Shown: piece by piece, positions 1 to 6,876 of the stretch
Position numbering within the stretch: position 1 is the first letter of the stretch
Layout of the letters: the number at the start of each line of letters is the position of its first letter
NCBI GenBank assembly: GCA_002298125.1
Contig: DBMJ01000011.1
Coordinates: 1-64,000 of the forward strand
From: Clostridium sp. UBA701
GTDB taxonomy: Bacteria > Bacillota > Clostridia > Clostridiales > Clostridiaceae
Direction: 5' to 3'
Length of the DNA stretch: 64,000 nt
Made by a program: the position numbers and the translations under genes
Notes under the pieces: generated by a model
The model's database searches: none
What the model was told of the DNA's origin: nothing
The model's input: the letters and a program-made list of their open reading frames with translations, nothing else

Positions 1-425
1 CTTTTATTAGGGTGTTCTTGACAGTGCGCCCAGCATGGGTGCAGTCTAACGGGTGAAAGTCCCGAGCATGGGTTGATAGTGCCAAATGCATAGTTTAAGG
101 CAAGGGTGTCCTTGGTGACGAGGAATCCGAAGGAAGCCGGCGACAAACTTCTGGTCTGACGAACAGAAATCACATTAGGCAAACATAGACTGGGCAAGGT
201 TGCTGAACAAACCAAAACCCAAAACTATCCGGAAGTCTATGGTGTAAATGTGGCAGATATATGGAAGGAAAGACTGCGTTCTTACCTGGGGAGGTCTCAT
301 GGACATATGGAACGAGTTTGTGAAGTATGGTTGAAACAAGATTTATCATGAGAAGTCAGCAGATACCATAGTAGTGGCATAGTCGACGATGTCATGAAGG
401 GTTGAACCTTAGGAGGTGAAAGTAA

Positions 426-1844
426 ATGAATGTTACCGAAGTCGGGATAAATAAAAGCAGAATACATTGCGAGAGCAATGGCTACCGCCAAAGAGATAAT
501 GCGGAACATGAAGGGTATGACGGAGCGCTTACTGAAATTAGGATAACTGAAAACAACATCACCAATGCCAACAGTAGAAAAAATGGAATCCTTGAGCAAA
601 TTCTAAGCGCCGAAAATCTTAACAAAGCGTATAAGCAAGTTAAGAAAAAGAAAGGCGCACACGGAGTTGATGGGATGAAAGTAGAGAATCTTCTACAATA
701 TCTCAAAAACAATGGGAATGAGTTAAGGGAAACTATCAGAAAGGGCAAATATAGCCCCAATCCTGTCCGAAGGGTAGAAATACCAAAGGACAACGGAAAA
801 ATGAGAAAGTTAGGAATACCGACAGCAGTGGATAGGGTAATCCAACAAGCTACAATGCAAATATTATCACCAATGTTTGAGCCACAGTTTAGTGAAACTA
901 GCTATGGATTCAGACCTAAAAGAAGCGCACAAGATGCTATTAAGAAAAGTTGTGAATATGCGAATGAAGGTTATACCTATGTCGTAGATATGGACCTTGA
1001 GAAATTCTTTGATGTGGTAAACCAGTCTAAGATGATTGAGATAATCTCAAGAACAGTGAAAGACGGAAGAGTTGTATCGCTAATTAACAAACACCTTAAA
1101 GCAGGAGTAGTCGTAGACAAAAGGTTTGAAGAAACAGATATTGGACTAGCTCAAGGAGGAAATATCAGCCCATTATGCAGTAATATAATGCTAAATGAAC
1201 TAGATAAGGAACTTGAAAAGCGAGGAATAAGATTTGTAAGGTATGCTGATGATATGCTACTATTTGCAAAATGCAAAAGGAGCGCAGAAAGGATTCTAGC
1301 AAATATTGTCCCATATATTGAGAATAAGTTAAAACTCAAAGTTAATAGAGAGAAAACATATGTATCATATATAGGGAAAATAAAATTTCTTGGATATGGC
1401 TTCTATCCTAGCAAAGCAGGCATTAAAGCCAGAGTGCATTCAAAAAGTATAGTTAAAATGAAAAATAGAATTAAAGAAATAACTGCTAGGAACAACGCTC
1501 TAGGTTACGAAAATCTTAAGAAAGAATTAAAAGAATACGTAACAGGATGGATAAATTATTTTAAACTGGCAGATATGAAAAACATACTTACTACTACAGA
1601 CCAATGGTTAAGACGAAGAATAAGAATGTACATTTGGAAGAGATGGAAGAAGGTAAAAACAAGATATAAAATGCTTAGAAAACTTGGATTAAACCACAAT
1701 AATGCTAGAAAGTATTCATGCACTAGAAAAGGCTACTGGCGTATAGCCAATAGCCAAATACTAAACTGCACTATAACCGATAAGAGGTTAAGAGATGCAG
1801 GTTATACATTTTTCTTGGATTATTATAAAACTGTAAGAGCATAA
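426..1844 (+). CDS. ltrA: Group II intron reverse transcriptase/maturase (class C type)
   Basis: This 472-residue protein would reverse transcribe the outer intron during retrohoming and help it fold for splicing. Visible motifs are IPTAVDRVIQQA (RT2 region), YGFRPKRSAQDA, the VVDMDLEKFFD metal site near residue 188, QGGNISPL at 243-250 and the catalytic YADD at 273-276. The maturase region contains YVTGWINYF. No HNH endonuclease domain follows it, as expected for class C. The N-terminus carries about 50 residues before the usual ILEQILSAENL start of the RT domain. AGGAGGTG at 411-418 supports the ATG at 426. The usual PQGG motif reads AQGG, which is seen in some group II enzymes and need not inactivate it. 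The frame is open throughout. Confidence 0.93.
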   Translation: MNVTEVGINKSRIHCESNGYRQRDNAEHEGYDGALTEIRITENNITNANSRKNGILEQILSAENLNKAYKQVKKKKGAHGVDGMKVENLLQYLKNNGNELRETIRKGKYSPNPVRRVEIPKDNGKMRKLGIPTAVDRVIQQATMQILSPMFEPQFSETSYGFRPKRSAQDAIKKSCEYANEGYTYVVDMDLEKFFDVVNQSKMIEIISRTVKDGRVVSLINKHLKAGVVVDKRFEETDIGLAQGGNISPLCSNIMLNELDKELEKRGIRFVRYADDMLLFAKCKRSAERILANIVPYIENKLKLKVNREKTYVSYIGKIKFLGYGFYPSKAGIKARVHSKSIVKMKNRIKEITARNNALGYENLKKELKEYVTGWINYFKLADMKNILTTTDQWLRRRIRMYIWKRWKKVKTRYKMLRKLGLNHNNARKYSCTRKGYWRIANSQILNCTITDKRLRDAGYTFFLDYYKTVRA

Positions 1845-1850
1845 ACTGAG

Positions 1851-1885
1851 GAACCGCCGTGTACCGAACGGTATGCACGGTGGTG
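1851..1885 (+). ncRNA. Domain V of the outer group IIC intron
   Basis: The stem ACCGCCGTG / CACGGTGGT encloses the short GAAC-type tetraloop region (TACCGAACGGTA). The catalytic triad position reads CGC in ACCGCC, the variant typical of group IIC; other group II introns have AGC. In uninterrupted IIC introns the sequence continues GTGTGAGAGGTCGC; here GTG at 1883-1885 is followed by the second intron, and TGAGAGGTCGC resumes at 3736. Confidence 0.88.
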
Positions 1886-2010
1886 GTGTGCTGTGAAAGT
1901 TGCAGCAATGATGAAGGTAGGCCCTTCGATAAGGACTGGACAGGCAGACTTATCAAACAACCCTAATGCTGCTGAGATAAAGAGTCTTGGTAGTGAGCGA
2001 TTAGGGAAAA

Positions 2011-2037
2011 GACTATAAAAAAAAAAAAAAAATAGTC
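2011..2037 (+). repeat. Six-bp hairpin with an all-A loop inside the inner intron
   Basis: GACTAT (2011-2016) and ATAGTC (2032-2037) are perfect inverted repeats separated by fifteen A residues. The run lies in the 5' RNA part of the inner intron, outside any coding region. It could be a simple terminal loop of a ribozyme helix whose length drifts by slippage. Confidence 0.7.
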
Positions 2038-2117
2038 ATGTAAGTTGCATGAAGATGAATGAAAGTGAACCATTGAAGAAGTATCATTAGCGTAAAGTGT
2101 TGTCAAAACTCGACTCT

Positions 2118-2124
2118 CACCACT
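2118..2124 (+). other. Candidate EBS1 of the inner intron
   Basis: CACCAC (2118-2123) is complementary to GTGGTG at 1880-1885, the six bases immediately before the inner intron. T2124 can add a wobble pair with G1879. Position and length suit the EBS1-IBS1 interaction that selects the 5' exon in group II introns. The pairing was found by eye, and the surrounding domain I structure was not modelled. Confidence 0.5.
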
Positions 2125-2410
2125 AGCCGAGGACAAGGGTAGGAGAAACCTGAATACTGACTATCTGACAACTGGTATTAAGATGGCATGAGCATGCGAC
2201 AGGCATTGCTGTGAAACACAGGAACTTGCACTAACAATGAGAAGTGAAAAGGCACAAGTCTCAGAAAGACGAGGCTGAAATAGCAAGGTGTAGTGCAGGG
2301 GCGGAACAATTCGTAGTATTGATGAAGTTGCTGTAATGGCAATGGAGAAAAGGGATTGTATCATTCAGCTTGAAAACATCTGACAACTGTCAGTAGGACA
2401 GGAGGAACAA

Positions 2411-3649
2411 ATGAAAGAGAGCAAACCTTATGAAATATCAAAGCAAGTTGTTATGGAAGCATATAAGAAAGTAAAAGCTAACCGTGGTAGTGCAGGGATT
2501 GATGGAAAGGACTTTGAGCAGTTTGAAAAAGATCTCAAGGGAAATCTGTACAAAATTTGGAACAGAATGAGTTCTGGAAGCTACTTTCCTCCACCAGTAA
2601 AAGCGGTAGAAATACCAAAGAAAGCTGGTGGCACAAGAAGACTTGGAATTCCAACAATAGGAGACAGAGTGGCACAAATGGTAGCGAAAATGTATCTCGA
2701 ACCGCTAGTTGAACCCATCTTCCATGAGGATTCCTATGGATATAGACCTCACAAGTCAGCAATAGAGGCAATAGGTAAAGCAAGGAAAATGTGTTGGAAA
2801 TATGACTATGTCATTGAATTCGACATACGTGGATTGTTTGACAATATAGACCACGGACTGTTAATGAAGGCAGTCGGGATGCATACAAAACTAAACTGGC
2901 TAAAGCTTTACATCCAAAGATGGTTGACAACACCATTCATTCTGATGACAGGGGAAAAAGTTGAAAGAAATAGCGGAACCCCGCAAGGCGGTGTCATTAG
3001 TCCAGTTCTTGCAAATCTGTTCATGCACTATGTGTTTGATAAATGGATGGAAAGGAGTCATCCTAACTCTCCATTTGAAAGATATGCAGATGATGCAATT
3101 ATACATTGTAGAACAGAAGCCGAAGCAAAGTGGATATTACATGAGTTAGAAATAAGGCTAATGGAGTGCAAATTAGAACTCCATCCTCTGAAAACAAAAA
3201 TAGTTTACTGCAAGGATAAGGATAGGACGAAGGATTATGAAAATACAGAGTTTGAATTCCTGGGGTATTGCTTTAGAAGAATTTTCATAAAGGATAGAAA
3301 CGGTAGATTACAGTTTAACTTTTTACCATCGGTAAGCAAGAAATCAGCAAAATCCTTCAGAGAGAAACTTAAGGGAATGGAGATTCACAAAATGACTGGT
3401 AGTAAGATTGAAATGATATCAGAATTGCTATCTCCAATGATACGAGGATGGATAAACTATTTCGGTAAATTTAACCCATCAGCGATGAATTATACAATGT
3501 TCTGTATCAATAGTAGGCTCACAAAATGGGCAATGTGCAAATACAAGCACCTAAGAGGTAGACAAAGAAGAGCAACAAAATGGATGAAAGAACTTGCGAA
3601 AAGAGAGCCTAACATGTTTCCACATTGGGCTCTCGGATTTATACCATAA
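2411..3649 (+). CDS. ltrA: Group II intron reverse transcriptase/maturase of the inner intron
   Basis: This 412-residue protein should drive mobility and splicing of the inner intron. RT motifs are IPTIGDRVAQM near residue 80, YGYRPHKSA at about 110, EFDIRGLFDNIDH near 136-148, PQGGVISP at 191-198 and the catalytic YADD at 225-228. A maturase segment with IRGWINYFGKF follows, ending in a basic, Arg/Lys-rich tail. There is no HNH endonuclease domain. The start is supported by AGGACAGGAGG ending nine bases before the ATG. It is clearly different from the outer RT (compare FDIRGLFDNIDH with VDMDLEKFFDVV). All motifs look intact, so the element may still be active. Confidence 0.94.
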   Translation: MKESKPYEISKQVVMEAYKKVKANRGSAGIDGKDFEQFEKDLKGNLYKIWNRMSSGSYFPPPVKAVEIPKKAGGTRRLGIPTIGDRVAQMVAKMYLEPLVEPIFHEDSYGYRPHKSAIEAIGKARKMCWKYDYVIEFDIRGLFDNIDHGLLMKAVGMHTKLNWLKLYIQRWLTTPFILMTGEKVERNSGTPQGGVISPVLANLFMHYVFDKWMERSHPNSPFERYADDAIIHCRTEAEAKWILHELEIRLMECKLELHPLKTKIVYCKDKDRTKDYENTEFEFLGYCFRRIFIKDRNGRLQFNFLPSVSKKSAKSFREKLKGMEIHKMTGSKIEMISELLSPMIRGWINYFGKFNPSAMNYTMFCINSRLTKWAMCKYKHLRGRQRRATKWMKELAKREPNMFPHWALGFIP

Positions 3650-3661
3650 GATGAATGATAA

Positions 3662-3695
3662 GAGCCGTATGAATCGAGAGATTCACGTACGGTTC
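3662..3695 (+). ncRNA. Domain V of the inner group II intron
   Basis: The 34-base element begins GAGCCGTATG and ends CACGTACGGTTC, with a GAGA tetraloop in the middle. The AGC triad near the 5' side is the standard non-IIC form. It lies 13 bases after the RT stop codon, the normal order. A short domain VI region and the 3' splice site follow. Confidence 0.9.
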
Positions 3696-3735
3696 CGTGA
3701 GAGCATTGAGGTGAAACTCCTGTTTGCTACTCGAC

Positions 3736-3778
3736 TGAGAGGTCGCTGAATGAAATAATTATTCAGCTCCTACTCGAT
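3736..3778 (+). ncRNA. Displaced domain VI of the outer intron
   Basis: TGAGAGGTCGCTGAAT followed by ATTCAGCTCCTACTCGAT is the IIC domain VI: the arms GCTGAAT and ATTCAGC form the stem, and the 3' end has the CTACTCNAT pattern of IIC introns. It is separated from its domain V by the inner intron, so the outer intron should not splice unless the inner one leaves first. Confidence 0.85.
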
Positions 3779-3809
3779 TGCAATTCATTGTTTATTATAT
3801 TGAAGTTAA

Positions 3810-3839
3810 GGCATGGGGCCACATCATGACCTCCATGCC
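3810..3839. repeat. Seven-bp inverted repeat in the 3' exon region
   Basis: GGCATGG (3810-3816) and CCATGCC (3833-3839) form a perfect stem with a 16-base loop in which GG/CC could extend the helix. No T-run follows on either strand, so it is not a typical terminator. It sits 31 bases after the outer intron, between the intron and the end of gerW. Nothing else was recognised in 3779-3896. Confidence 0.5.
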
Positions 3840-3896
3840 ATTAAAATAATTATCATAGAAAGCTATTTACAGAAAAACTTTCACACTCTCGAATAA

Positions 3897-4298
3897 TTAT
3901 TCCTTATCTTCACTGTTACTCTTTTCAGGCTTAACCATGCATTTAATCATGTCAATTATTTGAGGTACTGTATCTACTATTTTATCGTATGTATTATCAT
4001 GATCTACTGACAAAAGTCTTACATTGTCTTTAGTAGTAACAAGAAAAGCTACTGGTTTTACAGATACTCCAGCACCTGCTCCACCACCAAAGGGATTTTT
4101 GAAGTTGCTATCTACGTTATTCTTTGAACAGAATTCACTACCACCTGAAGCAAAACCAAAGGAAACTTTGGAAATAGGGATTATAAGTGATCCATCCTTG
4201 GATTCCACCGCTTCGCCCACAATGGTATTTACATCCACCATATCTCTTATATTTTCCATGGTAGCACGCATTAAGTTTTCAATTGGATGACCTTCCAT
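3897..4298 (-). CDS. gerW: Spore protein GerW / YtfJ family
   Basis: This 133-residue protein belongs to the YtfJ/GerW family, which in Bacillus is a spore protein needed for germination. Family features are the start MEGHPIENLMRATMENIRDMVD, the I(I/V)PISKVSFGF segment near residues 40-48, the glycine-rich GGGAGAGVSVKPVAFLV and a C-terminal helix ending in a charged tail. The start has AAGGAGG seven bases upstream. It overlaps the end of the upstream DUF2953 gene by 20 bases, so both are probably translated from one transcript, as with ytfI-ytfJ in Bacillus. No TM segment is seen. Confidence 0.9.
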   Translation of the reverse strand: MEGHPIENLMRATMENIRDMVDVNTIVGEAVESKDGSLIIPISKVSFGFASGGSEFCSKNNVDSNFKNPFGGGAGAGVSVKPVAFLVTTKDNVRLLSVDHDNTYDKIVDTVPQIIDMIKCMVKPEKSNSEDKE

Positions 4299-4818
4299 TA
4301 CTATGCCTCCTTAAATTTATTTTTTTCGTACAAAGGAAAATAAATATTAATATATATATAACATTTGCAATACTTACTAAAATTATACTTTTAGACTTCA
4401 AAATCAATATCTTATTTGTAAAGTCTGGGTATATAGTAAATTTGTATTTCTTTAAATTAAAATAAATGGATATAATAGGTGGCATAAATGCTGCTACACT
4501 GCTTATTATACCGTAAAATAAACCGGTATAAGCACAATCCTCGAAGCCATATTTAAACTGTAGGTTTTGAAATAAAAAAGGCTTAAACTTTGTATTTCTT
4601 AAAATTCTAATAAAACGCTTAATATCAAAGTTGTATTTGTCCTTTAAGTTTCTAATTGTTTTTTTACTTTTTATATAATTTCTATGCTTCTTTTTATTTA
4701 AAGGTAGTTTTATATGGTAGATATAAACTGCAATCATACTATTCGCATACTGTAGTGTAATAGAAACTGGCAGAGGTAAAAACAAAAATAATATCAAACC
4801 AATTAGTAACCAATTCAT
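4279..4818 (-). CDS. DUF2953 membrane protein (YtfI-like)
   Basis: This 179-residue protein has an N-terminal hydrophobic helix (residues about 3-20), a Lys-rich middle region, the segment FKYGFEDCAYTGLFYGII that resembles the DUF2953 core, and another hydrophobic helix near residues 143-163. Its biochemical function is unknown. DUF2953 proteins lie next to gerW/ytfJ in spore formers, and the same pairing is seen here with a 20-base overlap, so a sporulation role is inferred from context. GAGAGG lies seven bases before the ATG. The family call is from pattern recognition and could be wrong in detail. Confidence 0.7.
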   Translation of the reverse strand: MNWLLIGLILFLFLPLPVSITLQYANSMIAVYIYHIKLPLNKKKHRNYIKSKKTIRNLKDKYNFDIKRFIRILRNTKFKPFLFQNLQFKYGFEDCAYTGLFYGIISSVAAFMPPIISIYFNLKKYKFTIYPDFTNKILILKSKSIILVSIANVIYILIFIFLCTKKINLRRHSNGRSSN

Positions 4819-4983
4819 GGCAGAAACCTCTCTTATACTTTCTCTACAGCATAATTATTGACTGTTTTAAAAAGATTAATCAATAGTTAACATAATATTA
4901 ATTATGTTATATAAATAATTAGGTTAATTTTCATAACTTTGTACAAAATAAGATAGTACACTTTTTCAAAGGAGTGATTACCA

Positions 4984-5790
4984 ATGAAAAACAGATATAT
5001 AATAATTTTATGTACATTACTATTTATAATTATGCAAAGTACTATGGTATTTGCATCAGCAGACAAGGTTCTAAAAATACCTGCAGTAGCAGCAATAGCT
5101 TATGATTGCACCGATAGAAAGGTTATTTATGAGAAAAATAGCGAAAGTGCTATTCCCATTGCTAGTACTACTAAAATCATGACGGCTTTAGTTGCATTAA
5201 ATTATGAAAACTTAAATAAAAAGGTCGTAATAACTTCTAATGCAACAGCTATACGTGGGTCAACAGTAGGATATAAAAGGGGTGAGGAGATATCAATAAG
5301 AGAATTAGTTTATGGCTTGATGTTAAGATCTGGTAATGATGCTGCCATAGCCTTAGCGGAAGGGATTAGTGGGAGCATTGAACAATACGTATTAGTTATG
5401 AATGAATATGCATTACAGTTAGGATTGATAAATACACATTTTGATTTGCCTCATGGTCTTGATTGTCAAAATCACTATTCCACTGCTTATGACCTAGCAG
5501 TACTTACCTCAGAAGCCATTAAAAACCCTGAATTTTCAGCAATAGTTTCAACTAAAGATGCTGATGAAAAATTATTGAACTTTACTCGTTCCTATCACAA
5601 TATTAATAAAGCATTATGGTTAATACCTGAAGCCACTGGTGTTAAAACAGGTTATACTGGCGGAGCTGGGAAGTGTCTTGTAACTTCGATACACCACAAA
5701 GGCAAAGACTACGTCATAGTAGTTCTAAATTGTTCAGATAGATGGAGTGTTACAAAAAAGATATATGACAATTATATTTCAATACAATAA
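4984..5790 (+). CDS. D-alanyl-D-alanine carboxypeptidase, short S11 family member
   Basis: This peptidase would trim the terminal D-Ala of peptidoglycan stem peptides outside the membrane. All three penicillin-binding motifs are present: STTK at residues 61-64 (nucleophile S61), SGN at 116-118 and KTG at 221-223. An N-terminal signal peptide is clear: MKNRYIIILC, then a hydrophobic stretch ending near VFASA. At 268 residues it ends soon after the KTG motif and lacks the C-terminal beta domain and amphipathic anchor of DacA/DacF (about 380-440 residues), so it may be secreted or held only by its signal region. AAAGGAG supports the ATG. It is transcribed away from the gerW pair and ends at a strong terminator. 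Confidence 0.9.
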   Translation: MKNRYIIILCTLLFIIMQSTMVFASADKVLKIPAVAAIAYDCTDRKVIYEKNSESAIPIASTTKIMTALVALNYENLNKKVVITSNATAIRGSTVGYKRGEEISIRELVYGLMLRSGNDAAIALAEGISGSIEQYVLVMNEYALQLGLINTHFDLPHGLDCQNHYSTAYDLAVLTSEAIKNPEFSAIVSTKDADEKLLNFTRSYHNINKALWLIPEATGVKTGYTGGAGKCLVTSIHHKGKDYVIVVLNCSDRWSVTKKIYDNYISIQ

Positions 5791-5795
5791 AAGCA

Positions 5796-5831
5796 GCAAG
5801 AACCTAAAAGTAACTTGGGTTCTTGCTTTTT
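5796..5831 (+). terminator. Intrinsic terminator after the carboxypeptidase gene
   Basis: GCAAGAACC (5796-5804) pairs perfectly with GGTTCTTGC (5818-5826), followed by TTTTTATT. It separates the peptidase gene from the oxidoreductase operon. Confidence 0.9.
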
Positions 5832-5892
5832 ATTGTAGCAAAAACCCAGTGATTAAATATTTTAATAGTATAGTACAAAGGGAGGTAAAACC

Positions 5893-6876
5893 ATGAGCTA
5901 TGAAATATGGGATTGTATTGATGCTGGGAGTGAGTTTTGTCCATGCCATTTGGCAGAACAAGGTGAATGTTTATTATGTTCGCAATTAAATGGTAAAAAC
6001 TTTTGTGATTGTTTGTGCTGGAAAGGTGTTTGTATTTATCAGGAGTTTATTTGGAATGGCAACAAGGCTAAGAGAATAAGAGAAAGTTATAATGCTGAAA
6101 TATTAAAGGTAGAGGCCATAGAGAAGAAGATTTATATATTTACCCTAGCTCTACCTCAAAGACTAATAAAATCTCTACAGCATCCAGGAGCATATGTCTT
6201 TGTGAAAAAAGACTCCAATGATAACTTTTTCGATATACCAATTTCAGTTATGGATATTAATATAGACGATTCAACCTTAAAAATAGCTATTGAAATTAAA
6301 GGAATAAAGACAAAAAAATTAACTGATCTTAAAGAAAAGGACAACTTGATAATACGAGGACCTTATTGGAATGGCATTCATGGTGTTAGAAATATATTCA
6401 AAGCCAGGGATGGTAAGTGCTTACTTATTGCTAGGGGAATAGGGCTAGCTCCTATGGTTCCAGTATTAAAAAAGTTATATGGAAATGGTAATGAAATAAT
6501 TGCTATTTTGGATTATAGCCCTTACAATACTAACTACGTTAAAGATTATTTAGAGCTTTGTAACGTTGAAGCTATTAATATGAAAATCATGGAAAAGGGC
6601 GAGTTAACTCAAGAGTTTATAGATGTTATGCTAAAAATATCAGGAGATGAAAAATTAAACCTTGTACATTGTGATGGAGCGGATAAAATGAGCCATGATA
6701 TTCTTTCACTTTTATCTCAGGATATACCTTTCTCCTGCTGCAATAATGCAAAAATGTGCTGTGGAGAAGGCATATGTGGAAGCTGTGTGGTAAAAACCCA
6801 AGATAGAAAACAAAGACGTTTATGTAAGTTGCAGACAGAGGCTAAGTATATTTTGGAAGGGAGAAGATTATTTTGA
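5893..6876 (+). CDS. PyrK-like FAD/NAD-binding electron transfer protein with Cys-rich N-terminus
   Basis: Residues about 65-270 resemble ferredoxin-NADP reductase-like subunits (PyrK, sulfide dehydrogenase beta): a flavin-binding barrel, then LLIARGIGLAPMVPVLK for NAD(P) binding. The C-terminus has a PyrK-type [2Fe-2S] Cys set (CCGEGICGSC and a later Cys in RRLCKLQ). Unlike PyrK, the first 47 residues hold nine Cys (C8, C16, C18, C26, C29, C38, C40, C42, C47), probably a further metal or Fe-S site. GGGAGG lies upstream of the ATG. The stop overlaps the next gene by four bases, so the two products probably act together as an NAD(P)H-linked oxidoreductase. The substrate is unknown. Confidence 0.8.
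   Translation: MSYEIWDCIDAGSEFCPCHLAEQGECLLCSQLNGKNFCDCLCWKGVCIYQEFIWNGNKAKRIRESYNAEILKVEAIEKKIYIFTLALPQRLIKSLQHPGAYVFVKKDSNDNFFDIPISVMDINIDDSTLKIAIEIKGIKTKKLTDLKEKDNLIIRGPYWNGIHGVRNIFKARDGKCLLIARGIGLAPMVPVLKKLYGNGNEIIAILDYSPYNTNYVKDYLELCNVEAINMKIMEKGELTQEFIDVMLKISGDEKLNLVHCDGADKMSHDILSLLSQDIPFSCCNNAKMCCGEGICGSCVVKTQDRKQRRLCKLQTEAKYILEGRRLF

Larger units (their letters stand above)
1886..3735 (+). mobile_element. Inner group II intron nested in the outer intron
   Basis: The insertion starts with GTGTG at 1886, matching the bacterial group II 5' consensus GTGYG. It contains a reverse transcriptase ORF (2411-3649) and its own domain V with an AGC triad (3662-3695), then a short domain VI, and ends CTACTCGAC at 3735, an AY 3' end. 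Removing 1886-3735 joins CACGGTGGTG to TGAGAGGTCGCTG and recreates an intact IIC domain V-VI junction. The two introns differ in domain V and in RT sequence, so this is insertion by another lineage, not duplication. The RT lacks an endonuclease domain, which fits bacterial classes such as D or E; I cannot assign the class. Confidence 0.88.
24..3778 (+). mobile_element. Outer group IIC intron (interrupted by a second intron)
   Basis: The element begins with the group II 5' consensus GTGCG at 24 and continues with the GGTGCAGTCTA, GGGTGAAAGTCCC and GCAAGGGTGTCC blocks that I know from group IIC introns such as that of Oceanobacillus iheyensis. A reverse transcriptase is encoded in domain IV (426-1844). 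Domain V follows at 1851-1885. Domain VI is found only after a 1850-base insertion, at 3736-3778, ending CTACTCGAT. Without the insertion the intron would be about 1905 bases, a normal size. The 5' exon visible here is only 23 bases, so the host gene or terminator cannot be identified. The 3' boundary rests on the domain VI pattern and could be off by a base or two. Confidence 0.88.

Noticed and set aside
2411..3649. Second RT as a duplicate of the first
   Set aside because: The two RTs differ in length and in almost all motifs outside the core, and their domain V elements belong to different types.
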